DNA from: Dyadobacter soli
Lineage (GTDB): Bacteria > Bacteroidota > Bacteroidia > Cytophagales > Spirosomataceae
DNA length: 64,000 nt
Assembly: GCF_900101885.1 (NCBI RefSeq)
Contig: NZ_FNAN01000028.1
Coordinates: 43,159-107,158 of the forward strand
Reading direction: 5' to 3'
A model generated the notes under the pieces. That model worked only from the letters and a program-made list of their open reading frames with translations. It was not told the origin of the DNA and did no database searches. Positions within the stretch are counted from its first letter, which is position 1; each line of letters begins with the position of its first letter. Both the position numbers and the translations under genes were made by a program. Below are positions 8,452 through 16,316 of this stretch, piece after piece.

Positions 8452-8502
8452 ATGTTGCATTTCAGCCCTGAATGGCTTTCGTGGGGATTCCCGGCGTTTT
8501 GA
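8452..8502 (+). pseudogene. duplicated scrap of the nuoN 3' end
   Basis: Seventeen codons reading MLHFSPEWLSWGFPAF-stop, against the real nuoN end MLFFSPEWLTRWISAF-stop (6947-6997). At DNA level the shared part includes TTTCAGCCCTGA and GGCGTTTTGA. In both places a 4-nt gap separates the stop from the stop codon of the convergent small ORF. The copy has no upstream nuoN sequence. It marks the edge of a duplicated unit that carried the nuoN tail, the small ORF and the DUF6934 gene. Confidence 0.8.
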
Positions 8503-8506
8503 AAGG

Positions 8507-8686
8507 CTAGTGCTGCGGCTTGTTGTCACTGCGCAGGTCCCGCTTAGGAATAGGATGATTTTTGATGAACTCGATGGCATCCAGGCGCTTTTTTTCGAAA
8601 AATGGATGGTTGCTCACATCAGGAATAGAATCATCAACCGGTATTTCGGATATATTATCGAACAGGCTCTTACGCTTGGGCTCCAT
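8507..8686 (-). CDS. small partner protein of DUF6934 gene, copy 2
   Basis: A 59-residue frame (MEPKRKSLFDNISEI...), paralogous to the 56 aa ORF at 7002-7172. The identical EKKRLDAIE core and the SLFDNISEI / SIFDCASEI start are the strongest matches. Its start codon overlaps, in another frame, the tail of the damaged DUF6934 copy 3, and its stop lies 4 nt from the duplicated nuoN end. It remains open although its DUF6934 partner is truncated, so either it can work alone or the decay is recent. Function unknown. Confidence 0.65.
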   Translation of the reverse strand: MEPKRKSLFDNISEIPVDDSIPDVSNHPFFEKKRLDAIEFIKNHPIPKRDLRSDNKPQH

Positions 8687-9021
8687 AGCGGTGTAGTTTT
8701 GTTTATTTCAAATTTAACTCTCACGAGCGTGCTTCCTGTCGCAAATACCGATGCACCAGGATGGTCTGTCATAAAGTGAAACGCTGCCGTCGCAACAGTA
8801 GCCAAAATAACCTGAGTGTCTCCATTGTTGGATACCGCCCGGTCATCAATGAGTTCCGAATTCAATGCTGAATCTCCGAACGCCAGATTATAAAGCTGTT
8901 CTTCATAATTGATGAGCTGAAACTTAATAACCTTCCTGACAAATCCATTTGGTCCCGTGCTCCAAAAACTGTAAGACTTTAAATTTCTCGTTTTCGACAG
9001 AGAATAGGTGTGTAACTCCAT
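8614..9021 (-). pseudogene. truncated DUF6934-type gene, copy 3
   Basis: The family pattern is clear for about the first 100 residues (YSFWSTGPNGFVRK, YNLAFGDSALNS, NNGDTQVILATVATAA, VFATGSTLVR). It then stops where the conserved RTRLYRM core should follow. The remaining 30 codons read through the start of the downstream small ORF in a different frame and resemble nothing in copies 1 and 2. About 45 normal C-terminal residues are missing, so this is best read as a deletion-truncated pseudogene. The frame opens at 9060; the ATG at 9021 (MELHTYSLSK) is the family-like start. Confidence 0.65.
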
Positions 9022-9056
9022 AGTGGTGTATAACAATATTCCATATAACTTCTCTA

Positions 9057-9917
9057 TCATCTAACCGCCCTCACCACAAACCCCTCCTTCCTCAGCAAGG
9101 CGATAACTCCCCGCTCCCCTCCCAAATGCGCGGCGCCGACGGCGAAAAAGGTGGGTTTCGCGCTGGCGATCCGGCGTATGCGGGGGATCCATTTCTGGTT
9201 GCGGGCGAAGAGCATTACTTGCTCGTTCCCTTCCATTCCGAATTCGCTTTTCAGCGTCATCCCGTAGAGTTCGTTGATGTTTTGTGACTTGTATAATGCA
9301 ACAAGGCTTTCAAACTCCTTTTTAGCGGAAGGCAGGCTATCGATCAGCGTCAGGAGCATTTTGGCCTGGTCCTTGTAAGGGATCGTATCGAAAATGGCCA
9401 TTTGCTCTTCGAGGGTTTCAATGCCTATCACCTCAGACTTTTGCTTACCTGCCAGTTCCACCAATGCCATTTCGTACGACTGTGGCTGGCAATCGAGCAC
9501 CGCATTGAACAACGGCCCCATCAGCACAAACGGCTTCGCCCGCTCGAACATGGCCAGACCTACATGTACCGAATCTTTGAAAAAACGGTCGAGCCGCTGG
9601 TATTCCTGCTCGGTAACGAGCTTTTTCAACTCGTTACCGGCAGTCATATTCATCGTTTTCATCATCCCGGCCATCATACCCGGGTCGTCCATGTCCATTT
9701 CCAGCGCCACCTGTTGCGTGCGCGAGAGCGTACTTTTGAGGGAATCGCTGAGCGAAAAGTCGGTTGGACAAATGAGGTGAATGGTGCCAAACAAATAAGA
9801 AGGTTTTGCCAACCCGCGGCCGCTGATTTCCCAAAGCAGCGAATTCTCCGCCGGCACCTGCGCCCGCGAAACCGCACCAAACGCACAAAAAATCAGCAAC
9901 AACAAAACCCGTTTCAT
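9057..9917 (-). CDS. TraB/GumN family protein
   Basis: A 286-residue secreted protein: signal peptide at 1-19 (MKRVLLLLIFCAFGAVSRA). Two conserved GxxH blocks mark the TraB/GumN (Tiki-like) family, SYLFGTIHLIC near residue 45 and FFAVGAAHLGGERGVIALL near the C-terminus, with EMDMDD between. Tiki relatives are metal-dependent proteases of the erythromycin-esterase-like clan; bacterial members are mostly uncharacterised. It follows the M28 peptidase gene on the same strand after a polypurine repeat, so the two may share a transcript. Confidence 0.85.
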   Translation of the reverse strand: MKRVLLLLIFCAFGAVSRAQVPAENSLLWEISGRGLAKPSYLFGTIHLICPTDFSLSDSLKSTLSRTQQVALEMDMDDPGMMAGMMKTMNMTAGNELKKLVTEQEYQRLDRFFKDSVHVGLAMFERAKPFVLMGPLFNAVLDCQPQSYEMALVELAGKQKSEVIGIETLEEQMAIFDTIPYKDQAKMLLTLIDSLPSAKKEFESLVALYKSQNINELYGMTLKSEFGMEGNEQVMLFARNQKWIPRIRRIASAKPTFFAVGAAHLGGERGVIALLRKEGFVVRAVR

Positions 9918-9942
9918 ATTTGAATTATTAAGTTTTTAAAAC

Positions 9943-10001
9943 ACCTTCCTCCCCCTTATTCCATCCTCCCTTTCCTCCATCCTCCCCTTCCTCCATCCTC
10001 C
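9943..10001. repeat. polypyrimidine tandem repeat between two protease-like genes
   Basis: Almost pure C/T on the plus strand: about three imperfect copies of TTCCTCCATCCTCCC. On the minus strand, which is transcribed here, it reads as a GGAGGATGGAGGAA purine tract between the M28 stop and the TraB start. It may arise by replication slippage. Confidence 0.7.
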
Positions 10002-10009
10002 CCAAAAAC

Positions 10010-11605
10010 CTACTCCTTATGACTATCCACCACAATCCGCTCATCGCGGTTCACCAATTCCCAGGCGGTATGAAACACTAATTTCACGATCCCCGATTGC
10101 TTGTCGAACAGTATTTTCTCAACGTCGTCGCCCGGCCGGTGGTAATCCTCATGAACGCCGGTGAAATAGAAAATGACCGGGACGCCCATTTTGGCAAAAT
10201 TGTAGTGGTCGGAGCGGTAGTAGAAGCGGTTCGGGTCTTTGGGGTCGTTGAAAGTATAATCGAGCTTGAAATTGACGTACTTCTTGTTGGCTTCCTCCCC
10301 GATTTCGTGCAGCTTCGACGATAGCTTATCCGAGCCGATCACGTAAACATAATTCGGGTCATTCTTGTGTGCTTCATCCACGCGGCCGATCATATCGATA
10401 TTCAAGTCAGCAATCGTGTTTTTGAGTGGTAACAATGGATTTTCAGAGTAATATTCCGAACCGAAAAGACCCTTTTCTTCGCCGGTAACATTCAGGAAGA
10501 GAATGCTTCTTCTCGGCCCCTTACCTTCGGCCTTTGCCTTGCTGAATGCTTCCGCCAGTTCCAGCAACGATACCGTGCCCGAACCATCGTCGTCGGCGCC
10601 GTTATTGATTTCGCCGTTTTCGGAAATACCGATGTGGTCCAAATGCGCGCTGATCACCAGTACCTCCTCTTTTTTGTCGGTGCCTTCCATGAATGCAGCC
10701 ACATTCTCGGTATCGATGGTTTCGCTCACGCGGCCAACTTTCAATGAAACTGTGCCTGTAAAGTCCTTCGAAGCCGGTTTGCCCGATTTATCGATCTCGG
10801 ATTTCAATTTGTTCAGTTTGGAAACCGAGGTTCCCAATATCTCCGCCGCCACTTTACCCGAAACGACAAATGCGGCTGTTCCTGCCGGATTTTCCTGCAC
10901 GGGCTTCAATGTGGGAGCGCTGAAACGGCGTGCCATCACCGCGCGCTGACGTATTTCCTTGTCCAGATCTTCGCCCGTTTTATCGGTAATAATGAATACA
11001 TATTTCGCACCTTTTTCGCGGGCCAGTTTCGCTTTGACCTGCCACGAAACCGGGCCACTCCATTTGCTTTTCTCAGAATTGCCGCTGATCAGATACTTCC
11101 CGCCCGAAGTTTTGGGCTCGTCGTCGAAGAGAACGACCGATTTGCCTTTGACGTCGACGTTGGTATAGTCGTTGTAATTTCCATCCTCAATGCCATAACC
11201 GGCTGTAACGAGATCGGTACTAATCTCTTCGGGAACATCCAGCAAGCCATTCAGATAAAAATCCTTATTGAATTCATACTTCTTGCCATTTGCCTTCACA
11301 TACACCTCGCCCCAGCTGCGCTTGTACAATTTGTATTTCTGCAAATAGCTCTTGGAGCCGTCGGCATAAGTTGCAATGGGTTGCAATCCGTATTCTTTGT
11401 AGTATTTCGAAACGTACTCCGCCGCCTTCTTCTGGCCAGGCGAGCCGGTATCACGGCCTTCGAGACTGTCGGAAGCGATAATGACTAAATGCTTTTTAAG
11501 ATCGGATGGGGTAATGCTTGCTGCATATTTGGCTGCGTCGTCTTGTGCTAATGCCAAAGTATTGATAGACAGGAATAATCCAGCCAGTAGGTTTTTGTTC
11601 ATCAT
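10010..11605 (-). CDS. secreted M28-family zinc aminopeptidase
   Basis: A 531-residue protein with signal peptide MNKNLLAGLFLSINTLALA. The order is an N-terminal lid region (SDSLEGRDTGSPGQKKAAEYV), an inserted PA-like domain (about residues 140-290), then the M28 catalytic domain. Zinc and catalytic residues are visible: SAHLDHIG (His), NGADDDGSGT (bridging Asp), TGEEKGLFGSEYY (catalytic Glu), DMIGRVD, and the final His in GVHEDYHRPGDD. It probably trims peptides in the periplasm. The double Met makes the start ambiguous by one codon (11605 or 11602). Confidence 0.92.
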   Translation of the reverse strand: MMNKNLLAGLFLSINTLALAQDDAAKYAASITPSDLKKHLVIIASDSLEGRDTGSPGQKKAAEYVSKYYKEYGLQPIATYADGSKSYLQKYKLYKRSWGEVYVKANGKKYEFNKDFYLNGLLDVPEEISTDLVTAGYGIEDGNYNDYTNVDVKGKSVVLFDDEPKTSGGKYLISGNSEKSKWSGPVSWQVKAKLAREKGAKYVFIITDKTGEDLDKEIRQRAVMARRFSAPTLKPVQENPAGTAAFVVSGKVAAEILGTSVSKLNKLKSEIDKSGKPASKDFTGTVSLKVGRVSETIDTENVAAFMEGTDKKEEVLVISAHLDHIGISENGEINNGADDDGSGTVSLLELAEAFSKAKAEGKGPRRSILFLNVTGEEKGLFGSEYYSENPLLPLKNTIADLNIDMIGRVDEAHKNDPNYVYVIGSDKLSSKLHEIGEEANKKYVNFKLDYTFNDPKDPNRFYYRSDHYNFAKMGVPVIFYFTGVHEDYHRPGDDVEKILFDKQSGIVKLVFHTAWELVNRDERIVVDSHKE

Positions 11606-11912
11606 GAGGTTTAATGGTCATTCAATCCTCACAAATTAACGAAACGTGTGGGCGAATGCAAAATGCGACGGTTGGCTCATTGGAGATTGCCGCCTTCTGA
11701 CATTTCATTTCCCCTTTTTGCACTTCTTTTAGTTTAAAGGCTCTTTTTCACGGGATAACAATTAATTAATTGTAAAATACTGTTATTCAGAGGAAAACTA
11801 TGTACCTTTGCACCCTGTTTGGCCAGATTACATCCAGACAAAAGCCAAATCGGTCCTGACACGCATTCGCAGCATTTCGTAGCAGTACCGTAAACAACTG
11901 ATCCATAAAACA
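11606..11912. other. divergent intergenic region, M28 peptidase and typA
   Basis: 307 bases between divergent genes, AT-rich around 11740-11800. It holds the typA -7 element at 11803-11810 and about a 100-nt typA leader. No small ORF, repeat or hairpin of note. Confidence 0.6.
11803..11810 (+). promoter_or_regulatory. Bacteroidota -7 element for typA
   Basis: TACCTTTG fits TAnnTTTG and is followed by CA, a common start context. No clear -33 TTG at the usual distance. It predicts a typA leader of about 95 nt. Confidence 0.5.
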
Positions 11913-13727
11913 ATGCAAGCCATTCGTAACATCGCAATTATTGCGCACGTTGACCACGGTAAAACGACTTTGGTCGACAAAATCATCCACGCGTCAAAGC
12001 TGTTTCGCGACAATCAGGAATTCGACGACCTGATCCTCGACAACAACGATCTGGAACGTGAGCGTGGGATTACAATTGTTTCCAAAAACGTATCGGTGCG
12101 TTACAAAGATGTGAAAATCAATGTAATTGATACACCAGGTCACGCAGACTTCGGTGGTGAGGTGGAACGCGTACTTAAAATGGCGGATGGTGTGTTGTTG
12201 CTCGTAGATGCATTCGAAGGCCCGATGCCGCAAACCCGTTTCGTACTTGGCAAGGCGATCGGTCTTGGTTTGAAACCAATCGTGGTTGTTAACAAAGTAG
12301 ATAAAGAAAACTGCCGCCCGGAAGAAGTTCAGGAGAATGTATTCGACCTGATGTTCAACCTTGGCGCTACCGAAGACCAGCTCGACTTCGTAACGGTTTA
12401 CGGATCGTCGAAACAAGGCTGGATGGGTCCGGACTGGCAGAAACCAACCGAAGATATTACTTTCCTGCTGGATACCATTATCGAGCAAATCCCTGCTCCT
12501 GTTATCCCCGAGGGTAACCTGCAAATGCAGATCACTTCACTCGACTACAATGCATTCGTTGGCCGTATCGCCATCGGTCGTGTAAAAAGAGGAACGATCA
12601 AGGAAGGATCTACCGTGACGCTTTGCAAAGCTGGCGGTGTGATGAAAAAAGTGAAAATCAAAGAAGTGCAGCTTTTCGAAGGTTTGGGTAAATCCAAAGT
12701 GAGCGAAGTGGGCGCAGGCGATATTTGTGCTGTAACAGGCATTGAAGATTTCGAAATCGGTGATACTATCGCTGATGCCGAAAACCCTGAGGCATTGCCA
12801 CGTATCGCTGTGGATGAGCCTACGATGAACATGCTCTTCACGATCAACAACTCGCCGTTCTTCGGTAAAGAAGGTAAATTCGTTACCTCACGCCACATCC
12901 GCGACAGGTTGTTGAAAGAAACTGAGAAAAACCTCGCATTGCGCGTGGAAAATACTGATACTGAGGACAAATTCCTGGTTTATGGCCGTGGTATCCTCCA
13001 CTTGTCGGTATTGATCGAAACCATGCGTCGTGAAGGTTACGAATTGCAGGTAGGTCAGCCACAGGTATTGTACAAAGAAGACGAAAATGGCCAGCGCCTC
13101 GAACCAATCGAAACGCTTGTTGTGGACGTACCGGAAGAAACTGCCGGAAAAGTGATCGAATTGGCTACGCAGCGTAAAGGCGAGCTTTTGATCATGGAAC
13201 CGAAAGGCGATTTGCAACACCTTGAATTCGAAATCCCTTCACGCGGATTGATCGGTCTTCGTTCGAACGTTTTGACCGCAACACAAGGTGAAGCCGTAAT
13301 GACGCACCGTTTCAAAAGCTTCGAGCCATTCCGCGGACCAATCCCGGGCCGTCAGAACGGATCGATCATCTCGAAAAACACAGGTCCTGCAACCGGTTAT
13401 ACCCTGGATAAACTGCAAGATCGCGGACGTTTCTTCGTCGATCCGGGCGATGAAATCTACGGTGGCCAGGTAGTAGGCGAGCACAACCGTCCTAACGACA
13501 TCGTGGTTAACCTGCAAGAAGCGAAAAAACTGACCAACATGCGTGCTTCCGGCTCGGACGACGGTCTGCGTATCGCTCCGAAAATCAACTTCTCTCTGGA
13601 AGAATCAATGGAATACATCCAGAAAGACGAATACCTCGAAGTTACCCCGCAAAACATGCGTATGCGGAAGATATACCTGGACGAGAACGAGCGCAAGCGC
13701 TACGCGTCCAAACTGGAAATGGCTTAA
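11913..13727 (+). CDS. typA: ribosome-associated GTPase TypA/BipA
   Basis: A 604-residue translational GTPase of the EF-G type that helps 50S assembly and growth under stress or cold. The G-domain motifs are IIAHVDHGKTTLVDKI (P-loop, about 8-23), the RGITI switch, DTPGHADFGGEVERV and NKVDKENC. They are followed by beta-barrel domain II, EF-G-like domains III and V (PSRGLIGLRS), and the BipA-specific C-terminal domain (GDEIYGGQVVGEHNRPND, LTNMRASGSDDG). Length and order are standard. A promoter lies upstream and a terminator directly downstream, so it is a single-gene unit. Confidence 0.98.
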   Translation: MQAIRNIAIIAHVDHGKTTLVDKIIHASKLFRDNQEFDDLILDNNDLERERGITIVSKNVSVRYKDVKINVIDTPGHADFGGEVERVLKMADGVLLLVDAFEGPMPQTRFVLGKAIGLGLKPIVVVNKVDKENCRPEEVQENVFDLMFNLGATEDQLDFVTVYGSSKQGWMGPDWQKPTEDITFLLDTIIEQIPAPVIPEGNLQMQITSLDYNAFVGRIAIGRVKRGTIKEGSTVTLCKAGGVMKKVKIKEVQLFEGLGKSKVSEVGAGDICAVTGIEDFEIGDTIADAENPEALPRIAVDEPTMNMLFTINNSPFFGKEGKFVTSRHIRDRLLKETEKNLALRVENTDTEDKFLVYGRGILHLSVLIETMRREGYELQVGQPQVLYKEDENGQRLEPIETLVVDVPEETAGKVIELATQRKGELLIMEPKGDLQHLEFEIPSRGLIGLRSNVLTATQGEAVMTHRFKSFEPFRGPIPGRQNGSIISKNTGPATGYTLDKLQDRGRFFVDPGDEIYGGQVVGEHNRPNDIVVNLQEAKKLTNMRASGSDDGLRIAPKINFSLEESMEYIQKDEYLEVTPQNMRMRKIYLDENERKRYASKLEMA

Positions 13728-13751
13728 TCCAAGCCCGACATTCCAAACCCG

Positions 13752-13787
13752 AAAAGGAGGCAATTTTTTGCCTCCTTTTTTATTTTA
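13752..13787 (+). terminator. intrinsic terminator of typA
   Basis: AAAAGGAGGCAA (13752-13763) pairs with TTGCCTCCTTTT and runs into TTTATTTTAT. Because both flanks are A/T-rich it may also serve the convergent gene at 13793-14482. Confidence 0.9.
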
Positions 13788-13792
13788 TTTTG

Positions 13793-14482
13793 TTAATTCA
13801 CCCCACAGTTCATCGAACAAACATCGAAACTCGCAAATGCTGTACTCTCGCAATTGAAATAGGCCCCGACTACAAAAACCAATCCGTCCGCCCTAACCAT
13901 TCCGACTGAAATAGCGCCTGCTACCAAAGTTGCTCCTATCTCCAAGGCCAGCTCGTTTTCACAAGATTCCATATCGGTATTCAATTGCCGGCGGCACAGC
14001 TTCGCACATTCGGGTATTTTTTGGGTACCAAACCGATTTTGATAGATTTTCTCGGTTATTTTCCTAGCAACAAGTTTGGAAATACGTTCCATATCCAGGT
14101 TTTGATCCTCGACGGACTTCGACAGATCGCGGTAATGCGGAAAACTCCTTACCAAGACTCCGCCATTTCCTCCCAGACCGTTTATAGCCCGGTTTAATTC
14201 CCGGTCACTCTGCGCGTCTCGCAAGGCATTTAATTCTTGCTCGGTCAGAGAATATGTCTTGTTTCTTTGGATCAGGTTTTCTTTAACAAACCACACGTAC
14301 TCGGTTAAAAGCCTTACCAACTCTTCTTCGGTGCGGCCGGATGCTTTCAATGTGATGAATTCAGGAGCCAGACTATCCGCCGCTGCATTGTTAACGGGGA
14401 TCGTATTCCTCTTCTCATTGCAGGATATTACTATGCTGGCAATCAGCACCAATAAACTGGTGAAAGTGAAAAATCTTATCAT
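13793..14482 (-). CDS. lipoprotein of unknown function with Cys-rich C-terminus
   Basis: A 229-residue protein. The N-terminus is a lipoprotein signal (IRFFTFTSLLVLIASIVISC, lipid-modified Cys near 21). A charged helical middle (EEELVRLLTEYVWFVKENL, LTEQELNALRDAQSDREL) is followed by a C-terminal part with six or more Cys (PECAKLCRRQLNTDMESCE, NCESTAFASFDVCSMNCG) around a Gly/Ala-rich hydrophobic stretch. The Cys pairs could form disulfides in the periplasm. I do not recognise the family. Confidence 0.6.
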   Translation of the reverse strand: MIRFFTFTSLLVLIASIVISCNEKRNTIPVNNAAADSLAPEFITLKASGRTEEELVRLLTEYVWFVKENLIQRNKTYSLTEQELNALRDAQSDRELNRAINGLGGNGGVLVRSFPHYRDLSKSVEDQNLDMERISKLVARKITEKIYQNRFGTQKIPECAKLCRRQLNTDMESCENELALEIGATLVAGAISVGMVRADGLVFVVGAYFNCESTAFASFDVCSMNCGVN

Positions 14483-14896
14483 GCGGGTAGTGATTTAGAT
14501 CTAACGTCCTCGACAAATTATCTCTAAACCACTACAAAATTGCTTGATATCTTCCGCTAACCAGCCAGAGGCACAGTCCGTTTTTTTAACGGCAATTATA
14601 TTAGGGCTATAATTCTTTTCTCCTGCTTAGTCACCTAAATTCTTGCCTCATTTTCATTTTTCCTGCATTTCAACTTTTCCCCTGATCCTGCCAGAAAATT
14701 TGGGATTCATGCCAAAACCTGTGGTATAATTCTAATGTTTGTCACTCCTCTGAAACATTCTACTCTAATGATACTTTATTACTATTTCAAGAAATTTTAG
14801 TTTTTTGCTTTTATAATAACAAATAGCGTAGTTTGTATTGTTAGCGCAGTCATTTTTATCTAACTATTTAAATATCAACATTTTAAAGATCAAATA
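14483..14896. other. AT-rich intergenic region upstream of glutamate dehydrogenase
   Basis: 414 bases with no credible ORF. TTG at 14805-14807 and TAGTTTG at 14829-14835, 21 nt apart, form a near-match to the Bacteroidota promoter (one base short of TAnnTTTG), giving a leader of about 55 nt. The rest is AT-rich without hairpins I can support. Confidence 0.45.
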
Positions 14897-16171
14897 ATGT
14901 CTTACATAGAACCGGCTCCGATTAAGGATAAAGACAATCCGTTGGAGTCAATGATGCAGCGATTCGATAAGGCGGTAGACCTCCTCGGCATTTCGGAAGA
15001 AATGTATTACATCCTCAAAGTGCCCCGTAAACAGGTAACAGTCGGGCTTCCGGTAACGATGGATTCAGGCGAGATCCGGACATTCGAAGGTTACCGCGTG
15101 ATCCACTCCACAATTCTCGGCCCCAGCAAGGGCGGCATCCGTTTCGATCCCGACGTCAACCTCGACGAGGTACGCGCATTGGCCGCATGGATGACGTGGA
15201 AATGCGCGGTGGTCGATATTCCTTATGGCGGTGCGAAAGGCGGAGTGGCGTGTAACCCGCGCGAAATGTCGCCCGGAGAGATCGAGCGCCTCATGCGCGC
15301 GTACACGACGGCATTGCTGGATGTTTTCGGCCCGGATCAGGACATTCCTGCCCCGGATATGGGCACCGGCCCGCGTGAAATGGCGTGGCTGATGGACGAG
15401 TATTCCAAATCAAAAGGCATGACGATCCCGGCCGTGGTGACGGGCAAGCCACTTGTGCTCGGCGGCTCATTGGGCCGTACCGAGGCGACTGGCCGCGGTG
15501 TAATGGTTTCCGCATTGGCGGGTATGGAAAAACTGCGCATTAACCCCTACCGTGCCACGGCGGCGGTACAGGGCTTTGGCAATGTAGGCTCGCATGCGGC
15601 CCTACTCCTGCGCGAGCGCGGGACGGCCATCCACGCGATCAGCGACATTTCGGGGGCATATTATAACGATAAGGGTATCGACGTGGCCGACGCGATCGCC
15701 TACCGCGACGCTAACAAAGGGTCCTTGGAAGGTTATGTCAAAGCGGAGCTCATTTCCGGCGACGACCTTTTCACATTGCCCGTGGATGTACTTGTGCCGG
15801 CTGCGAAGGAAGACGTGATCACCCGCAAGAATGTATCCAGCATCCAGGCGCGCATGATCGTCGAGGGCGCCAACGGCCCGACGTCGGCCAAAGCAGACGA
15901 CATTATCAATGAAAAGGGCATTATGGTGGTGCCCGACATCCTCGCCAATGCAGGCGGCGTGACGGTTTCCTATTTCGAATGGGTGCAAAACCGGATCGGC
16001 TACAAATGGACGCTCGAACGTATCAACCGCCGCACCGACCGCATTATGAAGGATGCATTTGATAAAGTGTATGAAACTTCGCTGAAATACAAGGTGTCGC
16101 TGCGCATTGCGGCATACATCGTGGCGATCGACAAGGTTGCCAGTACGTACAAATATCGCGGGGGATTTTGA
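14897..16171 (+). CDS. gdhA: glutamate dehydrogenase (Glu/Leu/Phe/Val family)
   Basis: A 424-residue hexameric-type enzyme that interconverts glutamate and 2-oxoglutarate plus ammonia, linking amino-acid catabolism and nitrogen assimilation. The N-terminal substrate domain has GPSKGGIRFDP and the PYGGAKGGVACNP block with the catalytic Lys; APDMGTGPREMAWLMDEY follows. The Rossmann domain has GFGNVGSHAALLL. The C-terminal IVEGANGPTSAKAD and DILANAGGVTVSYFEWVQN segments are typical. Size and motifs fit the short RocG/GudB-like group better than the 450-residue GdhA group, so the symbol is a convenience. It is a single gene between two sizeable gaps. Confidence 0.93.
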   Translation: MSYIEPAPIKDKDNPLESMMQRFDKAVDLLGISEEMYYILKVPRKQVTVGLPVTMDSGEIRTFEGYRVIHSTILGPSKGGIRFDPDVNLDEVRALAAWMTWKCAVVDIPYGGAKGGVACNPREMSPGEIERLMRAYTTALLDVFGPDQDIPAPDMGTGPREMAWLMDEYSKSKGMTIPAVVTGKPLVLGGSLGRTEATGRGVMVSALAGMEKLRINPYRATAAVQGFGNVGSHAALLLRERGTAIHAISDISGAYYNDKGIDVADAIAYRDANKGSLEGYVKAELISGDDLFTLPVDVLVPAAKEDVITRKNVSSIQARMIVEGANGPTSAKADDIINEKGIMVVPDILANAGGVTVSYFEWVQNRIGYKWTLERINRRTDRIMKDAFDKVYETSLKYKVSLRIAAYIVAIDKVASTYKYRGGF

Positions 16172-16316
16172 CGTTAACAATTTCTTAACAAGCCACTTCC
16201 GATACGAAACCGAATCTAAACCGGTTTCAAAGTGTTAACTTTAAGGCTAAATTTTCAACAGATTCGCATTACGCCGGGGCGACGATGCTCCGGTGTAATG
16301 CAAGCTTTAAAGTACC

